Below, one piece after another: positions 6,483 through 14,781 of a stretch of DNA of 64,000 nucleotides (the first letter of the stretch is position 1; every line of letters begins with the position of its first letter). The stretch spans positions 124,001 to 188,000 of the forward strand of contig JAFKNA010000006.1 of the NCBI GenBank assembly GCA_017305135.1, written 5' to 3'. The notes beneath the pieces were generated by a model. The model made no database searches. It saw nothing but the letters and a program-made list of their open reading frames with translations, and was not told the origin of the DNA. The position numbers and the translations under genes were made by a program. Origin of the DNA: Lysobacterales bacterium. Lineage in GTDB: Bacteria > Pseudomonadota > Gammaproteobacteria > Xanthomonadales > Rhodanobacteraceae.

Positions 6483-8142
6483 GCTTCCCAAGCATCTGCC
6501 CCGCGTGCGCCAGCGTCTCCGGCGTGATCTCCACGCCGCCGAGCATGCGCGCGATCTCCTCGCGACGGGCCGGGCCTTCGAGCGCGTCGATGCGGGTGCG
6601 GGTGGCCTCGCCCTCGCTCCACTTGCTGACGCGCAGGTGCTGGTGGCCGAGGCTGGCGACCTGCGGCAGGTGGGTGACGCAGAGCACCTGGCAGCGCGCG
6701 CCGAGGGTGCGCAGCTTCTGGCCGACGATTTCGGCGACGGCGCCGCCGATGCCCGAATCGACCTCGTCGAAGACCATGGTGCCGGCGTTGTCGCTGCCGA
6801 GCGCGGCGACCTCGATGGCGAGGCTGATGCGCGAGAGTTCACCGCCCGAGGCGACCTTGCGCAGTGGACGGGGCGGCTGCCCGGGATTGGCGCTGACCAG
6901 GAATTCGCAGCGCTCGCCGCCCTGCGGGTCCGGATCGCCCGTCTCCAGCGGCTGTATCTGAACCTCGAAGCGGCCACCGCCCATGCCGAGCTCGCCCATG
7001 AGGCCACTCACCGCCGCGGCGAGCGTCCATGCGGCGTCGGCGCGTTTTCGCGCCAGCACGCGCGCCCCCCGCGACCAGTCTTCCAGCAGGCGCACCCGTT
7101 CGGCCTCGAGGCGCTCGATCTCGCCGCCGGCATTGCGCAGGGTTTCGAGTTCGCCGCGCAGGCGCGCGGCTTCGTCCATCAACCCGTCGGCGCGCACGCG
7201 GTGCTTGCGGGCGAGGTCGTGCAGGGTGGCAATACCGGCGGCGGCTTCCGCGAGCTTCTCCGGATCGAGGTCGAGCGCGGAGGAATAGCGTGCCAGCGCG
7301 TCGCGTGCCTCGCCGAGCTGGATCGCCGCGGCATCCAGGAGCTCGGCGACCGGCGCGAGGCCCTCGTCCAGCGTGGCGAGGCGTGCCAGTTCGCCCTGGG
7401 CGCGGCCGAGCTGGTGCAGGAGGGCGCGTTCGTCGTCGCCGTCGAGGCGCTCGGCGAGCGCGGCGCAGCCTTCCAGCAACTGCCCGGCGTGGGCGAGGCG
7501 GCGATGCCGCTCTTCGAGCTCCGCCAGCGCTTCGGGAGCGAGCGCGTGGCGGTCGAGCTCGTCGAGCTGGTGCGCCAGCCATTCCATGCGCTCCGCGTGG
7601 TCGGCGCCGCGGGAGAGCGCGGCGATGCGCTGGCCAGCCTCGCGCCAGGCGTTGGCGAGGCGCGCCACCTCGGCGGCTTCCGCCGCGTGGCCGCCGAAGG
7701 CGTCGAGCAGGGCGAGTTGCGCGGCGCGCTCCAGCAGTGCCTGCTGCTCGTGCTGGCCATGAATCTCGACCAGCCCCGCGGCCAGTTCGCGGAGCTGGCC
7801 GGCGCTCACCGGGCGGCCGTTGATCCAGGCGCGCGAGCTGCCTTCGCTCCTGATCACGCGGCGCAGCTGGCAGCTCTCGCCCTCGTCGAGTTCCTGCTCC
7901 TTCAGCCAGGCCAGCAGTCCGGCGTGGTCGCGAAGGTCGAACTCGGCCGAGAGCTCCGCGCGCTCGCAGCCATGGCGCACCAGGCTGGCGTCGGCACGCG
8001 CGCCCGAGAGCAGCAGCAGGGCATCGACCAGCAGCGACTTGCCGGCGCCGGTCTCGCCGGTGACGACGGTCATGCCACGGCCGAAGGCGACCTCGGCCTC
8101 GTCGACGATGGCGAAATCCTTGACGTAGAGCGTGCGCAGCAT
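6460..8142 (-). CDS. recN: DNA repair protein RecN
   Basis: RecN is an SMC-like ATPase acting early in double-strand-break repair. The 560-residue protein has a Walker A GETGAGKSLLVDALL near residue 30, long coiled-coil arms (about 160-370), the ABC signature region KVASGGELSRISLAIE near 440, and Walker B MVFDEVDSGIGGAVAE. I chose the ATG giving MLRTLYVKDFAIVDE, the family start, over an upstream frame that adds 16 unrelated residues. The gene converges on fur. Its C-terminal residues come from a heptamer repeat. SOS control is usual, but I saw no clear LexA box. Confidence 0.96.
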   Translation of the reverse strand: MLRTLYVKDFAIVDEAEVAFGRGMTVVTGETGAGKSLLVDALLLLSGARADASLVRHGCERAELSAEFDLRDHAGLLAWLKEQELDEGESCQLRRVIRSEGSSRAWINGRPVSAGQLRELAAGLVEIHGQHEQQALLERAAQLALLDAFGGHAAEAAEVARLANAWREAGQRIAALSRGADHAERMEWLAHQLDELDRHALAPEALAELEERHRRLAHAGQLLEGCAALAERLDGDDERALLHQLGRAQGELARLATLDEGLAPVAELLDAAAIQLGEARDALARYSSALDLDPEKLAEAAAGIATLHDLARKHRVRADGLMDEAARLRGELETLRNAGGEIERLEAERVRLLEDWSRGARVLARKRADAAWTLAAAVSGLMGELGMGGGRFEVQIQPLETGDPDPQGGERCEFLVSANPGQPPRPLRKVASGGELSRISLAIEVAALGSDNAGTMVFDEVDSGIGGAVAEIVGQKLRTLGARCQVLCVTHLPQVASLGHQHLRVSKWSEGEATRTRIDALEGPARREEIARMLGGVEITPETLAHAGQMLGKRRLEIGD

Positions 8143-8233
8143 GCGGTGGTCCGGTCGGAGGGCCGGCGTGAAGTTTCCGGGCGCGGGCACCCGCCCGCAA
8201 GGGGCGCCCCTTGCGGACAGCGGTCGCGGTCGG

Positions 8234-8260
8234 CTGAAAAACGGCGTCGCGACCCTATGT
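8234..8260 (+). promoter_or_regulatory. sigma32-type heat-shock promoter for hrcA
   Basis: CTGAAA (-35), 13 bases, then CCCTATGT (-10) matches the RpoH consensus (CTTGAAA, CCCCATNT) and lies 33 bases before the hrcA ATG. No CIRCE repeat (TTAGCACTC-N9-GAGTGCTAA) is visible here, so heat control of the operon is probably through sigma32. Confidence 0.75.
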
Positions 8261-8293
8261 CGGGCAGGCCCTGCTTATGTGTATGCTGAACCG

Positions 8294-9349
8294 ATGAGCG
8301 CCGAAGCCCCCCTCCAGCTCGATGTCCGATCACGCAGCCTGCTGCGTGCGCTGATCGCGCAGTACATTGCGGATGGGCAGCCGGTGGGCTCGCGCACGCT
8401 GGCGAAATCTTCGGGGCTGGACGTGAGCCCGGCCACCGTTCGCAACATCATGGCCGATCTCGAGGACGCCGGCTTGGTGGCCGCGCCGCACGTCTCCGCC
8501 GGGCGGGTGCCGACCGCGCAGGGCTACCGGGTGTTCGTCGACAGCCTGCTGGAGATGCGCCCGCTTGGCCGCGGCGAGGTCGAACAGCTCCGGCGCGAGC
8601 TGCCGACCGGCGCCGCCACGCCCGACCTCCTCGGCAGCGCCAGTGCGCTGCTGTCGGAGGTGACGCGCTTCGTCGGCGTGGTCAGCGTGCCCCGACGCGA
8701 GGAGTTCCCGTTCCGCCACATCGATTTCGTGGCGCTCGACGACAGTCGCGTGCTGGTGATCCTGGTATTCACCGATGGCCAGGTGCAGAACCGCGTGATC
8801 ACGGTGCAACGGCCCTATGGCGCGGGCGAGCTGGAGCAGGTGGCCAACTACCTCAATGCGAATTTCGCCGGCATGCGCCTGGACCAGATCCGCGAACGCC
8901 TGCTGCGCGAAATGCGCGAGGAAGGCGCGCGCCTCAACACGCTGCTGACGGCGGCCATGGAAGTCGCCCAGCAGGCCTTCGGCGAGAGCGCCGACAGCGA
9001 CATGCTGGTGGCCGGGCAGACCAACCTGATGGGCCGCCAGGAGGCGGCGGACGTGGACCGCCTGCGCGAGCTGTTCGAGGCCTTCCAGCGCAAGCGCGAC
9101 CTCCTGCAACTGCTGGAGCGCTGCGCCCGCGCCGACGGCGTGCGCCTGTTCATCGGCGAGGAATCGGGTTTCGCGGCGCTCGACAGCTACAGCCTGATCA
9201 CCGCGCCCTATGGCGTGGACAACCGCGTGCTCGGCGTGCTCGGCGTAATCGGACCGACCCGCATGGCCTACGAGCGGGTGATCCCGGTGGTGCAGGCCAC
9301 CGCGCGGATCATCTCCGGCGCCTTGAAGCGCCACCAGACGACCCTATAA
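8294..9349 (+). CDS. hrcA: heat-inducible transcription repressor HrcA
   Basis: A 351-residue HrcA, the repressor of class I heat-shock genes, which binds CIRCE and is kept active by GroEL. The N-terminal winged helix shows QPVGSRTLAKSSGLDVSPAT and TVRNIMADLEDAGLV (residues about 30-65), with SAGRVPTAQGYRVFVD after it. A GAF-like middle part and the C-terminal block SLITAPYGVDNRVLGVLGV and GPTRMAYERVIPVV are in place. First gene of hrcA-grpE-dnaK-dnaJ. The downstream target is probably groESL elsewhere, because no CIRCE is seen in this operon. Confidence 0.96.
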   Translation: MSAEAPLQLDVRSRSLLRALIAQYIADGQPVGSRTLAKSSGLDVSPATVRNIMADLEDAGLVAAPHVSAGRVPTAQGYRVFVDSLLEMRPLGRGEVEQLRRELPTGAATPDLLGSASALLSEVTRFVGVVSVPRREEFPFRHIDFVALDDSRVLVILVFTDGQVQNRVITVQRPYGAGELEQVANYLNANFAGMRLDQIRERLLREMREEGARLNTLLTAAMEVAQQAFGESADSDMLVAGQTNLMGRQEAADVDRLRELFEAFQRKRDLLQLLERCARADGVRLFIGEESGFAALDSYSLITAPYGVDNRVLGVLGVIGPTRMAYERVIPVVQATARIISGALKRHQTTL

Positions 9350-9460
9350 AGCCGCCAGACAGCATTGCCGGCCGGTCGCGGCCCGCGTGCGCGATGCCGC
9401 CGCTTTCCCGAAACGCCGAGCGTGGCCAGCGCCACCCGACGGCAGAGCCCTGGAGGAACC

Positions 9461-9976
9461 ATGGAAAACACGGACCCGAACGCCACGCCCATCCCGGAGG
9501 GAGATGACGCCGTGCAAGGCGACATGGATACGCTGACGCGCCAGCTCGCCGAGGCGGAATCCAAGCTGGCCGAGATGCGCGAGACCGTGCTGCGCGAACG
9601 CGCCGACCTCGACAACCAGCGCAAGCGCATGCAGCGGGAACTGGAACAGGCGCGCCTCTACGCCAATGAAAGGCTGCTCTCGGCGCTGCTGCCCGCGCTG
9701 GACAACCTGGAACGCGGTCTCGCAGCCGAGGGTGATCTGGCGGCCCTTCGCGGCGGCGTCGAGCTTACGCTGCGCGAGCTCCTGCGCGTGGCCGAAGCCA
9801 GCGGCCTGCGTCCGGTCGGCGCGATCGGCGACGCGTTCGACCCGGAGCACCATGAGGCCATGAGCATGGCCGAAGGCACCGGGCACGCACCCGGGCACAT
9901 CGTATCGGTGATGCAGAAGGGCTATGTCCTCAACGACCGGCTGTTGCGTCCGGCGCTGGTTTCAGTGTCCAGGTAA
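9461..9976 (+). CDS. grpE: nucleotide exchange factor GrpE
   Basis: GrpE releases ADP from DnaK. The 171-residue protein has an acidic N-terminus, a long coiled coil (LTRQLAEAESKLAEMRETVL, RERADLDNQRKRMQRELEQ) and the C-terminal beta wing with AFDPEHHEAMS and GYVLNDRLLRPALVSVS. GGAGG lies 5 bases before the ATG. It stands between hrcA and dnaK, with about 110 bases on either side. Confidence 0.97.
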   Translation: MENTDPNATPIPEGDDAVQGDMDTLTRQLAEAESKLAEMRETVLRERADLDNQRKRMQRELEQARLYANERLLSALLPALDNLERGLAAEGDLAALRGGVELTLRELLRVAEASGLRPVGAIGDAFDPEHHEAMSMAEGTGHAPGHIVSVMQKGYVLNDRLLRPALVSVSR

Positions 9977-10085
9977 TGCGCGACAGCGCGTGCAGAACTT
10001 CTTGAAACGCCCCGGCAGAACCCCAGATTTCGCGTCATGCACGGTCCCCGGGGCCGTATCGAAACCAAAGCGGGAGAATTGAGCA

Positions 10086-12017
10086 ATGGGCAAGATCATC
10101 GGTATCGACCTCGGCACCACCAATTCGTGCGTGTCGGTGATGGAGGGAACCTCCGCGCGCGTGATCGAGAACTCCGAGGGTGACCGCACCACCCCCTCGA
10201 TCGTCGCCTTCAAGGAAAACAGCGAAGTGGTGGTCGGCGCGACGGCCAAGCGCCAGGCGGTGACCAATCCCAAGAACACCTTCTATGCGATCAAGCGCCT
10301 GATCGGCCGCAAGTTCAATGACGCCGAGGTGCAGAAGGACATCAACATGGTGCCCTTCAAGATCGTGTCGCACAGCAATGGCGACGCCTGGGTGGAGACC
10401 GCCGACGGCAAGCAGATGCCGCCGCAGGAGATCTCCGCCAAGATCCTCATGAAGATGAAGAAGACCGCCGAGGACTTCCTCGGCGAGACGGTGACGGAAG
10501 CCGTCATCACCGTGCCCGCCTACTTCAACGACAGCCAGCGCCAGGCGACCAAGGACGCCGGCCGCATCGCCGGGCTCGAGGTCAAGCGCATCATCAACGA
10601 GCCGACCGCGGCGGCGCTCGCCTATGGCCTGGACAAGCAGGGCGGCGACCGCAAGATCGCGGTGTACGACCTCGGCGGCGGCACCTTCGACGTCTCCATC
10701 ATCGAGATCGCCGAGGTCGACGGCGAGAAGCAGTTCGAGGTGCTGGCCACCAACGGCGATACCTTCCTCGGCGGCGAGGATTTCGACAAGCGCGTCATCG
10801 ACTACCTGGTCGACGAGTTCAGGAAGGACCAGGGCGTGGACCTCAAGAACGATCCGCTCGCGCTGCAGCGCCTGAAGGACGCCGCCGAGCGCGCCAAGAT
10901 CGAGCTTTCGAGCGCGCACCAGACGGAAGTGAACCTGCCCTACATCACCGCCGACGCCTCCGGGCCCAAGCACCTCAACATCAAGCTGACCCGCGCCAAG
11001 CTCGAGGCCCTGGTCGGCGACCTGGTCGACAAGACCATGGCGCCCTGCCGCACCGCGCTCAATGATGCCGGCCTCAAGGTCGCGGACATCAATGAGGTGA
11101 TCCTGGTCGGCGGCCAGACCCGCATGCCCAAGGTGCAGGAGGCGGTCAAGGACTTCTTCGGCAAGGAGCCGCGCAAGGACGTGAACCCCGACGAGGCCGT
11201 CGCGGTGGGCGCGGCGATCCAGGGCGGCGTGCTCGGCGGCACCGTCAAGGACGTGCTGCTGCTGGACGTCACCCCGCTCTCGCTCGGCATCGAGACACTG
11301 GGCGGCGTCTTCACCAAGCTGATCGAGAAGAACACCACCATTCCGACCAAGGCGTCGCAGGTGTTCTCGACCGCGGAAGACAACCAGTCCGCGGTCACCG
11401 TGCACGTGCTGCAGGGCGAACGCGAGCAGGCGCGCTACAACAAGTCACTGGCCAAGTTCGACCTCGCCGGCATCCAGGCCGCGCCGCGCGGCATGCCGCA
11501 GATCGAGGTCAGCTTCGACATCGACGCCAACGGCATCCTGCACGTCACCGCCAAGGACAAGAACACCGGCAAGGAGCAGCGCGTCGAGATCAAGTCGGGC
11601 TCGGGCCTCTCCGAGGAGGAGATCCAGCGCATGGTGCGCGACGCCGAGGCCAACAAGGAAGAGGACAGGAAGTTCCACGAGCTGGTCGGCGCGCGCAACA
11701 AGGCCGACCAGCTGGTCGCCGCAACGCGCAATGCCGTCAAGGAGCACGGCGGCAAGGTCGGCGGCGACATCGGCCGCATCGAGGAAGCCCTCGCCGCGCT
11801 GGAAAAGGTCATGAAGGGCGACGACAAGGCGCAGATCGACCAGCGCACCACCGAACTCGAACAGGCCACTCAGTCGCTGTTCGCCGCCGCCGCGGCGCAG
11901 GGCCAGGAGCCGCCAGCCGGCCACGGCCCGGAAGGCGCGCAGGCCGGCGGAGCGGCGCCGAACGACGACGTCGTCGACGCCGAGTTCACCGAGGTCAAGG
12001 ACGACGGCAAGCAGTAA
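10086..12017 (+). CDS. dnaK: chaperone DnaK (Hsp70)
   Basis: A 643-residue Hsp70 of normal length. The ATPase domain starts [20 protein letters not shown], has the phosphate loops [15 protein letters not shown] and [14 protein letters not shown], the linker [16 protein letters not shown], then the substrate-binding sandwich and a helical lid, ending in a glycine/alanine-rich tail with the acidic [14 protein letters not shown]. It works with GrpE upstream and DnaJ downstream. A hairpin and an unrelated channel gene lie before dnaJ, which is unusual. Confidence 0.98.
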   Translation: MGKIIGIDLGTTNSCVSVMEGTSARVIENSEGDRTTPSIVAFKENSEVVVGATAKRQAVTNPKNTFYAIKRLIGRKFNDAEVQKDINMVPFKIVSHSNGDAWVETADGKQMPPQEISAKILMKMKKTAEDFLGETVTEAVITVPAYFNDSQRQATKDAGRIAGLEVKRIINEPTAAALAYGLDKQGGDRKIAVYDLGGGTFDVSIIEIAEVDGEKQFEVLATNGDTFLGGEDFDKRVIDYLVDEFRKDQGVDLKNDPLALQRLKDAAERAKIELSSAHQTEVNLPYITADASGPKHLNIKLTRAKLEALVGDLVDKTMAPCRTALNDAGLKVADINEVILVGGQTRMPKVQEAVKDFFGKEPRKDVNPDEAVAVGAAIQGGVLGGTVKDVLLLDVTPLSLGIETLGGVFTKLIEKNTTIPTKASQVFSTAEDNQSAVTVHVLQGEREQARYNKSLAKFDLAGIQAAPRGMPQIEVSFDIDANGILHVTAKDKNTGKEQRVEIKSGSGLSEEEIQRMVRDAEANKEEDRKFHELVGARNKADQLVAATRNAVKEHGGKVGGDIGRIEEALAALEKVMKGDDKAQIDQRTTELEQATQSLFAAAAAQGQEPPAGHGPEGAQAGGAAPNDDVVDAEFTEVKDDGKQ

Positions 12018-12027
12018 GGTTCCGGTG

Positions 12028-12058
12028 GCCCGGCGCCTGCCATGAGCATGCGCCGGGC
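12028..12058 (+). other. 9-bp perfect hairpin after dnaK
   Basis: GCCCGGCGC, a 13-base loop and GCGCCGGGC start 11 bases after the dnaK stop. There is no T run, so it is not a standard terminator. It may protect the dnaK message end or reduce readthrough into the channel gene and dnaJ. Confidence 0.5.
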
Positions 12059-12081
12059 ACCGATGCGGGCCGGGAGGGGCC

Positions 12082-12660
12082 ATGGACAAGGGGCGGCTGG
12101 AGGCATTCAGCGACGGCGTGCTGGCCGTGGTCATCACGATCATGGTGCTGGAACTCACGCCGCCGCACGCGCCGACCTTCGCCGCGCTGGCCGGCCAGTG
12201 GCCGGTGTTCGTGAGCTATGTCCTGAGCTTCGTCTATGTTGGCATCTACTGGAACAACCATCACCACATGCTGAAGGCGGTGGCGCGGATCGACGGGCGC
12301 GTGATGTGGGCCAACCTCCATCTCCTGTTCTGGATCTCGCTGTTCCCGTTCACCACCGCGTGGATGAGCGAGAACGGCTTCGCGCCGCTGCCGACCGCGC
12401 TGTACGGCCTGGTGCTGCTGCTGGCGGCGGTCGCCTGGCCGCTGCTGGAGCGCGCGCTGGTCGCGGCCAACGGGCCGGAATGCCCGCTGGCACGCGTCGA
12501 GCGGCGCGGTGCCAGGGAATGGCTGTCGATCGTGCTGTACCTTGTGGCCATTCCGCTGGCCCTCATCATCAATCCATGGCTCGCCTGCGCGCTGTATGCG
12601 GCGGTCGCGGCCCTGTGGTTCGTCCCTGACCGGCGGATGGAGAAGATCGTCGCGCCATGA
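12082..12660 (+). CDS. TMEM175-family (DUF1211) potassium channel protein
   Basis: A 192-residue membrane protein with about five to six hydrophobic helices. It opens [20 protein letters not shown], which carries the FSD motif of the TMEM175 family; bacterial members form tetrameric potassium-selective leak channels. Other family traits are the NNHHHMLK loop and [15 protein letters not shown] helix. GGGAGGGG lies just before the ATG. Its stop overlaps the dnaJ start (ATGA), so it is translated with dnaJ and, from its position, probably transcribed with the heat-shock operon. An ion channel in this place is not part of the usual dnaK-dnaJ layout. Confidence 0.85.
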   Translation: MDKGRLEAFSDGVLAVVITIMVLELTPPHAPTFAALAGQWPVFVSYVLSFVYVGIYWNNHHHMLKAVARIDGRVMWANLHLLFWISLFPFTTAWMSENGFAPLPTALYGLVLLLAAVAWPLLERALVAANGPECPLARVERRGAREWLSIVLYLVAIPLALIINPWLACALYAAVAALWFVPDRRMEKIVAP

Positions 12661-13781
12661 GCAAACGTGATTACTACGAAGTCCTCGGGGTCGGCCGCTC
12701 GGCCGGCGAGGAGGAACTCAAGAAGGCGTTCCGGCGCCTGGCCATGAAGTACCACCCGGACCGCTGCCCGGACGACGCCCACGCGCCGGAGAAGTTCAAG
12801 GAGGCCAAGGAGGCCTACGAGGTATTGTGCGATCCGCACAAGCGCGCCCTCTACGACCAGCACGGACACGCCGCCTTCGAGCACGGCATGGGCGGCGGCG
12901 GGGCCGGCTTCCACGGCAACGTGGGGGACATCTTCGGCGACATCTTTTCCGACATCTTCGGCATGGGCGGTGGCCGCGGCGGCCCGCGCCGTGGCTCGGA
13001 CCTGCGCTACCTGATCGAGATCGACCTCGAGGAGGCCGTGTTCGGCATCGAGAAGCAGATCGAGGTGCCGACCCTGGTCGAATGCGGCACCTGCACGGGC
13101 AGCGGCTCGGCCGACGGCAAGCTTTCCACCTGCGCCACCTGTCGCGGCCATGGTCGCGTGCGCATGCAGAACGGCATCTTCTCGATCCAACAGGCCTGCC
13201 CGCACTGCGCCGGCAGCGGCAAGGTGGTCGCCAATCCCTGCCGCGACTGCCGCGGCGAGGGGCGCGTGCATTCCGAACGCACGCTGTCGATCCGCGTGCC
13301 GGCCGGCGTCGACACCGGCGACCGCATCCGCCTCGCCGGGCAGGGCGAAGCCGGGCCGTCGGGCACCGTGCCGGGCGACCTCTACGTCGAGGTCCGCGTC
13401 CGCGAGCACGCGATCTTCCAGCGCGACGGCGACGATCTCCACTGCGAGATCCCGCTGCGCTTCGCCCAGGCCGCGCTCGGCGCCAGCATCCGCGTGCCGA
13501 CCCTGGATGGCGAGGCCGAGATCAGCGTGCCCGCCGAGACCCAGGGCGGCAAGCTGTTCCGGCTGCGCGGCAAGGGCGTCAAGTCCGTCCGCAGCGGCCA
13601 CACCGGTGACCTCATCTGCCGCGTGGCGGTGGAAACGCCGATCCGCCTCACCGCCGAGCAGCGCGAACTGCTGCAGAAGTTCGACGCCACCTTCAGCGGC
13701 GAGGACGCCGCCGCCCACTCGCCCCGCAGCAGCCATTGGCTCGATGGCGTCAAACGTTTCTGGGACCGGGTGACCTCCTGA
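12657..13781 (+). CDS. dnaJ: chaperone DnaJ (type I Hsp40)
   Basis: DnaJ delivers substrates to DnaK and stimulates its ATPase. The J domain (residues 1-70) has the HPD motif in [10 protein letters not shown], followed by a Gly/Phe region with repeated GDIFSDIFG-like units. Four zinc repeats [24 protein letters not shown] and CRDCRGEG come next, then the two C-terminal beta domains. Length 374 is normal. The ATG overlaps the preceding channel gene. The end of the gene is followed by a heptamer repeat. Confidence 0.98.
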   Translation: MSKRDYYEVLGVGRSAGEEELKKAFRRLAMKYHPDRCPDDAHAPEKFKEAKEAYEVLCDPHKRALYDQHGHAAFEHGMGGGGAGFHGNVGDIFGDIFSDIFGMGGGRGGPRRGSDLRYLIEIDLEEAVFGIEKQIEVPTLVECGTCTGSGSADGKLSTCATCRGHGRVRMQNGIFSIQQACPHCAGSGKVVANPCRDCRGEGRVHSERTLSIRVPAGVDTGDRIRLAGQGEAGPSGTVPGDLYVEVRVREHAIFQRDGDDLHCEIPLRFAQAALGASIRVPTLDGEAEISVPAETQGGKLFRLRGKGVKSVRSGHTGDLICRVAVETPIRLTAEQRELLQKFDATFSGEDAAAHSPRSSHWLDGVKRFWDRVTS

Positions 13782-13784
13782 AGC

Positions 13785-13814
13785 GGAGATTCGGAATTGG
13801 AGATTCGGGATTGG
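13785..13814. repeat. GGAGATTC/GGAATTGG-type heptamer array after dnaJ
   Basis: GGAGATTCGGAATT followed by GGAGATTCGGGATTGG begins four bases after the dnaJ stop and belongs to the same family as the arrays at the ends of fur and recN. Confidence 0.65.
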
Positions 13815-13876
13815 CGAACGTGCAAAGCGGTGGCCGCAGCGACCTCGTTCGAGGCGCGCGTCGCATCGGGCGCGCC

Positions 13877-14419
13877 ATGACCACCGCCCTCGCGTTCCGT
13901 GCCGCCACCGACGCGGACATTCCCGCCATCCTGGGCCTCGTGCAATCGGCCTACCGGGGCGAGGCGAGTCGCGCCGGCTGGACCACCGAGGCCGACCTGC
14001 TCGACGGCCAGCGCACCGACCCCGCCGGGATCGCGGAGATCATCGACGAACCCGATGGCCTGCTCCTGCTGGCGGAAGCGGACGGGGAACTGGTGGCCTG
14101 CATCCATCTCGAGCGCATGGAGCGCGCCGCGTACTTCGGCATGTTCTCGGTGCGCCCGACGCTGCAGGCGCAGGGCATCGGTCGCGCCGTGCTGGCGGAA
14201 GCCGAACGCCGCGTCCGCGAAGACTGGGGCGCCACCGAAATGCGCATGACGGTCATTTCCCTGCGCGACGAACTCATCGCCTGGTACGGACGTCGGGGCT
14301 ATCACCCCACCGGGCAACAGCAGCCATTTCCCTACGGTGACGCGCGCTTCGGCCTGCCGCGCCGCGACGATCTGTGCTTCGCCTGGTTCAGCAAGCCCTT
14401 GAACGGAGGCGTGGCATGA
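13877..14419 (+). CDS. GNAT-family N-acetyltransferase
   Basis: A 180-residue acetyl-CoA-dependent acyltransferase of unknown substrate. The GNAT core is visible: FRAATDADIPAILGLVQSAY at the N-terminus, the strand YFGMFSVRPTLQ, the acetyl-CoA loop QAQGIGRAVLAEAE (Q/R-x2-G-x-G/A type) and LIAWYGRRGYHPTG. The ATG at 13877 was chosen because the fold starts there; no good ribosome site is present. The stop overlaps the start of the Rieske protein gene. Confidence 0.88.
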   Translation: MTTALAFRAATDADIPAILGLVQSAYRGEASRAGWTTEADLLDGQRTDPAGIAEIIDEPDGLLLLAEADGELVACIHLERMERAAYFGMFSVRPTLQAQGIGRAVLAEAERRVREDWGATEMRMTVISLRDELIAWYGRRGYHPTGQQQPFPYGDARFGLPRRDDLCFAWFSKPLNGGVA

Positions 14420-14736
14420 ACGATTGGGTGCGCGTGTGCGCGACGCTCGACCTCCTGCCCGGCGAGTCGCAAACCGTGTGGGATGGCGACACGCCAATCG
14501 CCGTCTTCAACGTGGAGGGCGACTTCTACGCCATCGAGGACGTGTGCACCCACGATGGCGGCGAACTCACCGGTGGGCCGGTGATCGGCCACGAGGTCGA
14601 ATGTCCCCGCCATGGTGCCCGCTTCGACGTCACCACCGGCGACGTGCTGTGCGCGCCGGCCTACGAGCCGGTGGCGAAGTTCCCGGTCAAAGTGGAAGAC
14701 GGCGTGGTCTACACGCGCGACGATCGGGACGACTGA
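14416..14736 (+). CDS. Rieske-type [2Fe-2S] ferredoxin
   Basis: A 106-residue soluble Rieske protein, similar to the small ferredoxin components of ring-hydroxylating dioxygenases and to the NirD family. The cluster ligands are CTHDGG (C-x-H) near residue 45 and CPRHGARFD (C-x2-H) near 64. There is no signal peptide, so it should carry electrons in the cytoplasm. No oxygenase or reductase partner lies beside it; its start overlaps the GNAT gene (ATGA). In related bacteria such stand-alone Rieske genes lie near Fe-S assembly genes, which are not seen here. Confidence 0.9.
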   Translation: MNDWVRVCATLDLLPGESQTVWDGDTPIAVFNVEGDFYAIEDVCTHDGGELTGGPVIGHEVECPRHGARFDVTTGDVLCAPAYEPVAKFPVKVEDGVVYTRDDRDD

Positions 14737-14781
14737 AAGCCCGGTCGCCCCCGGAGTCGGCTCCCGACGTCACTCCCGGCT

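Noticed and set aside
8143-8293. CIRCE element before hrcA
   Set aside because: I looked for TTAGCACTC and its inverted partner in this gap and found no acceptable match.
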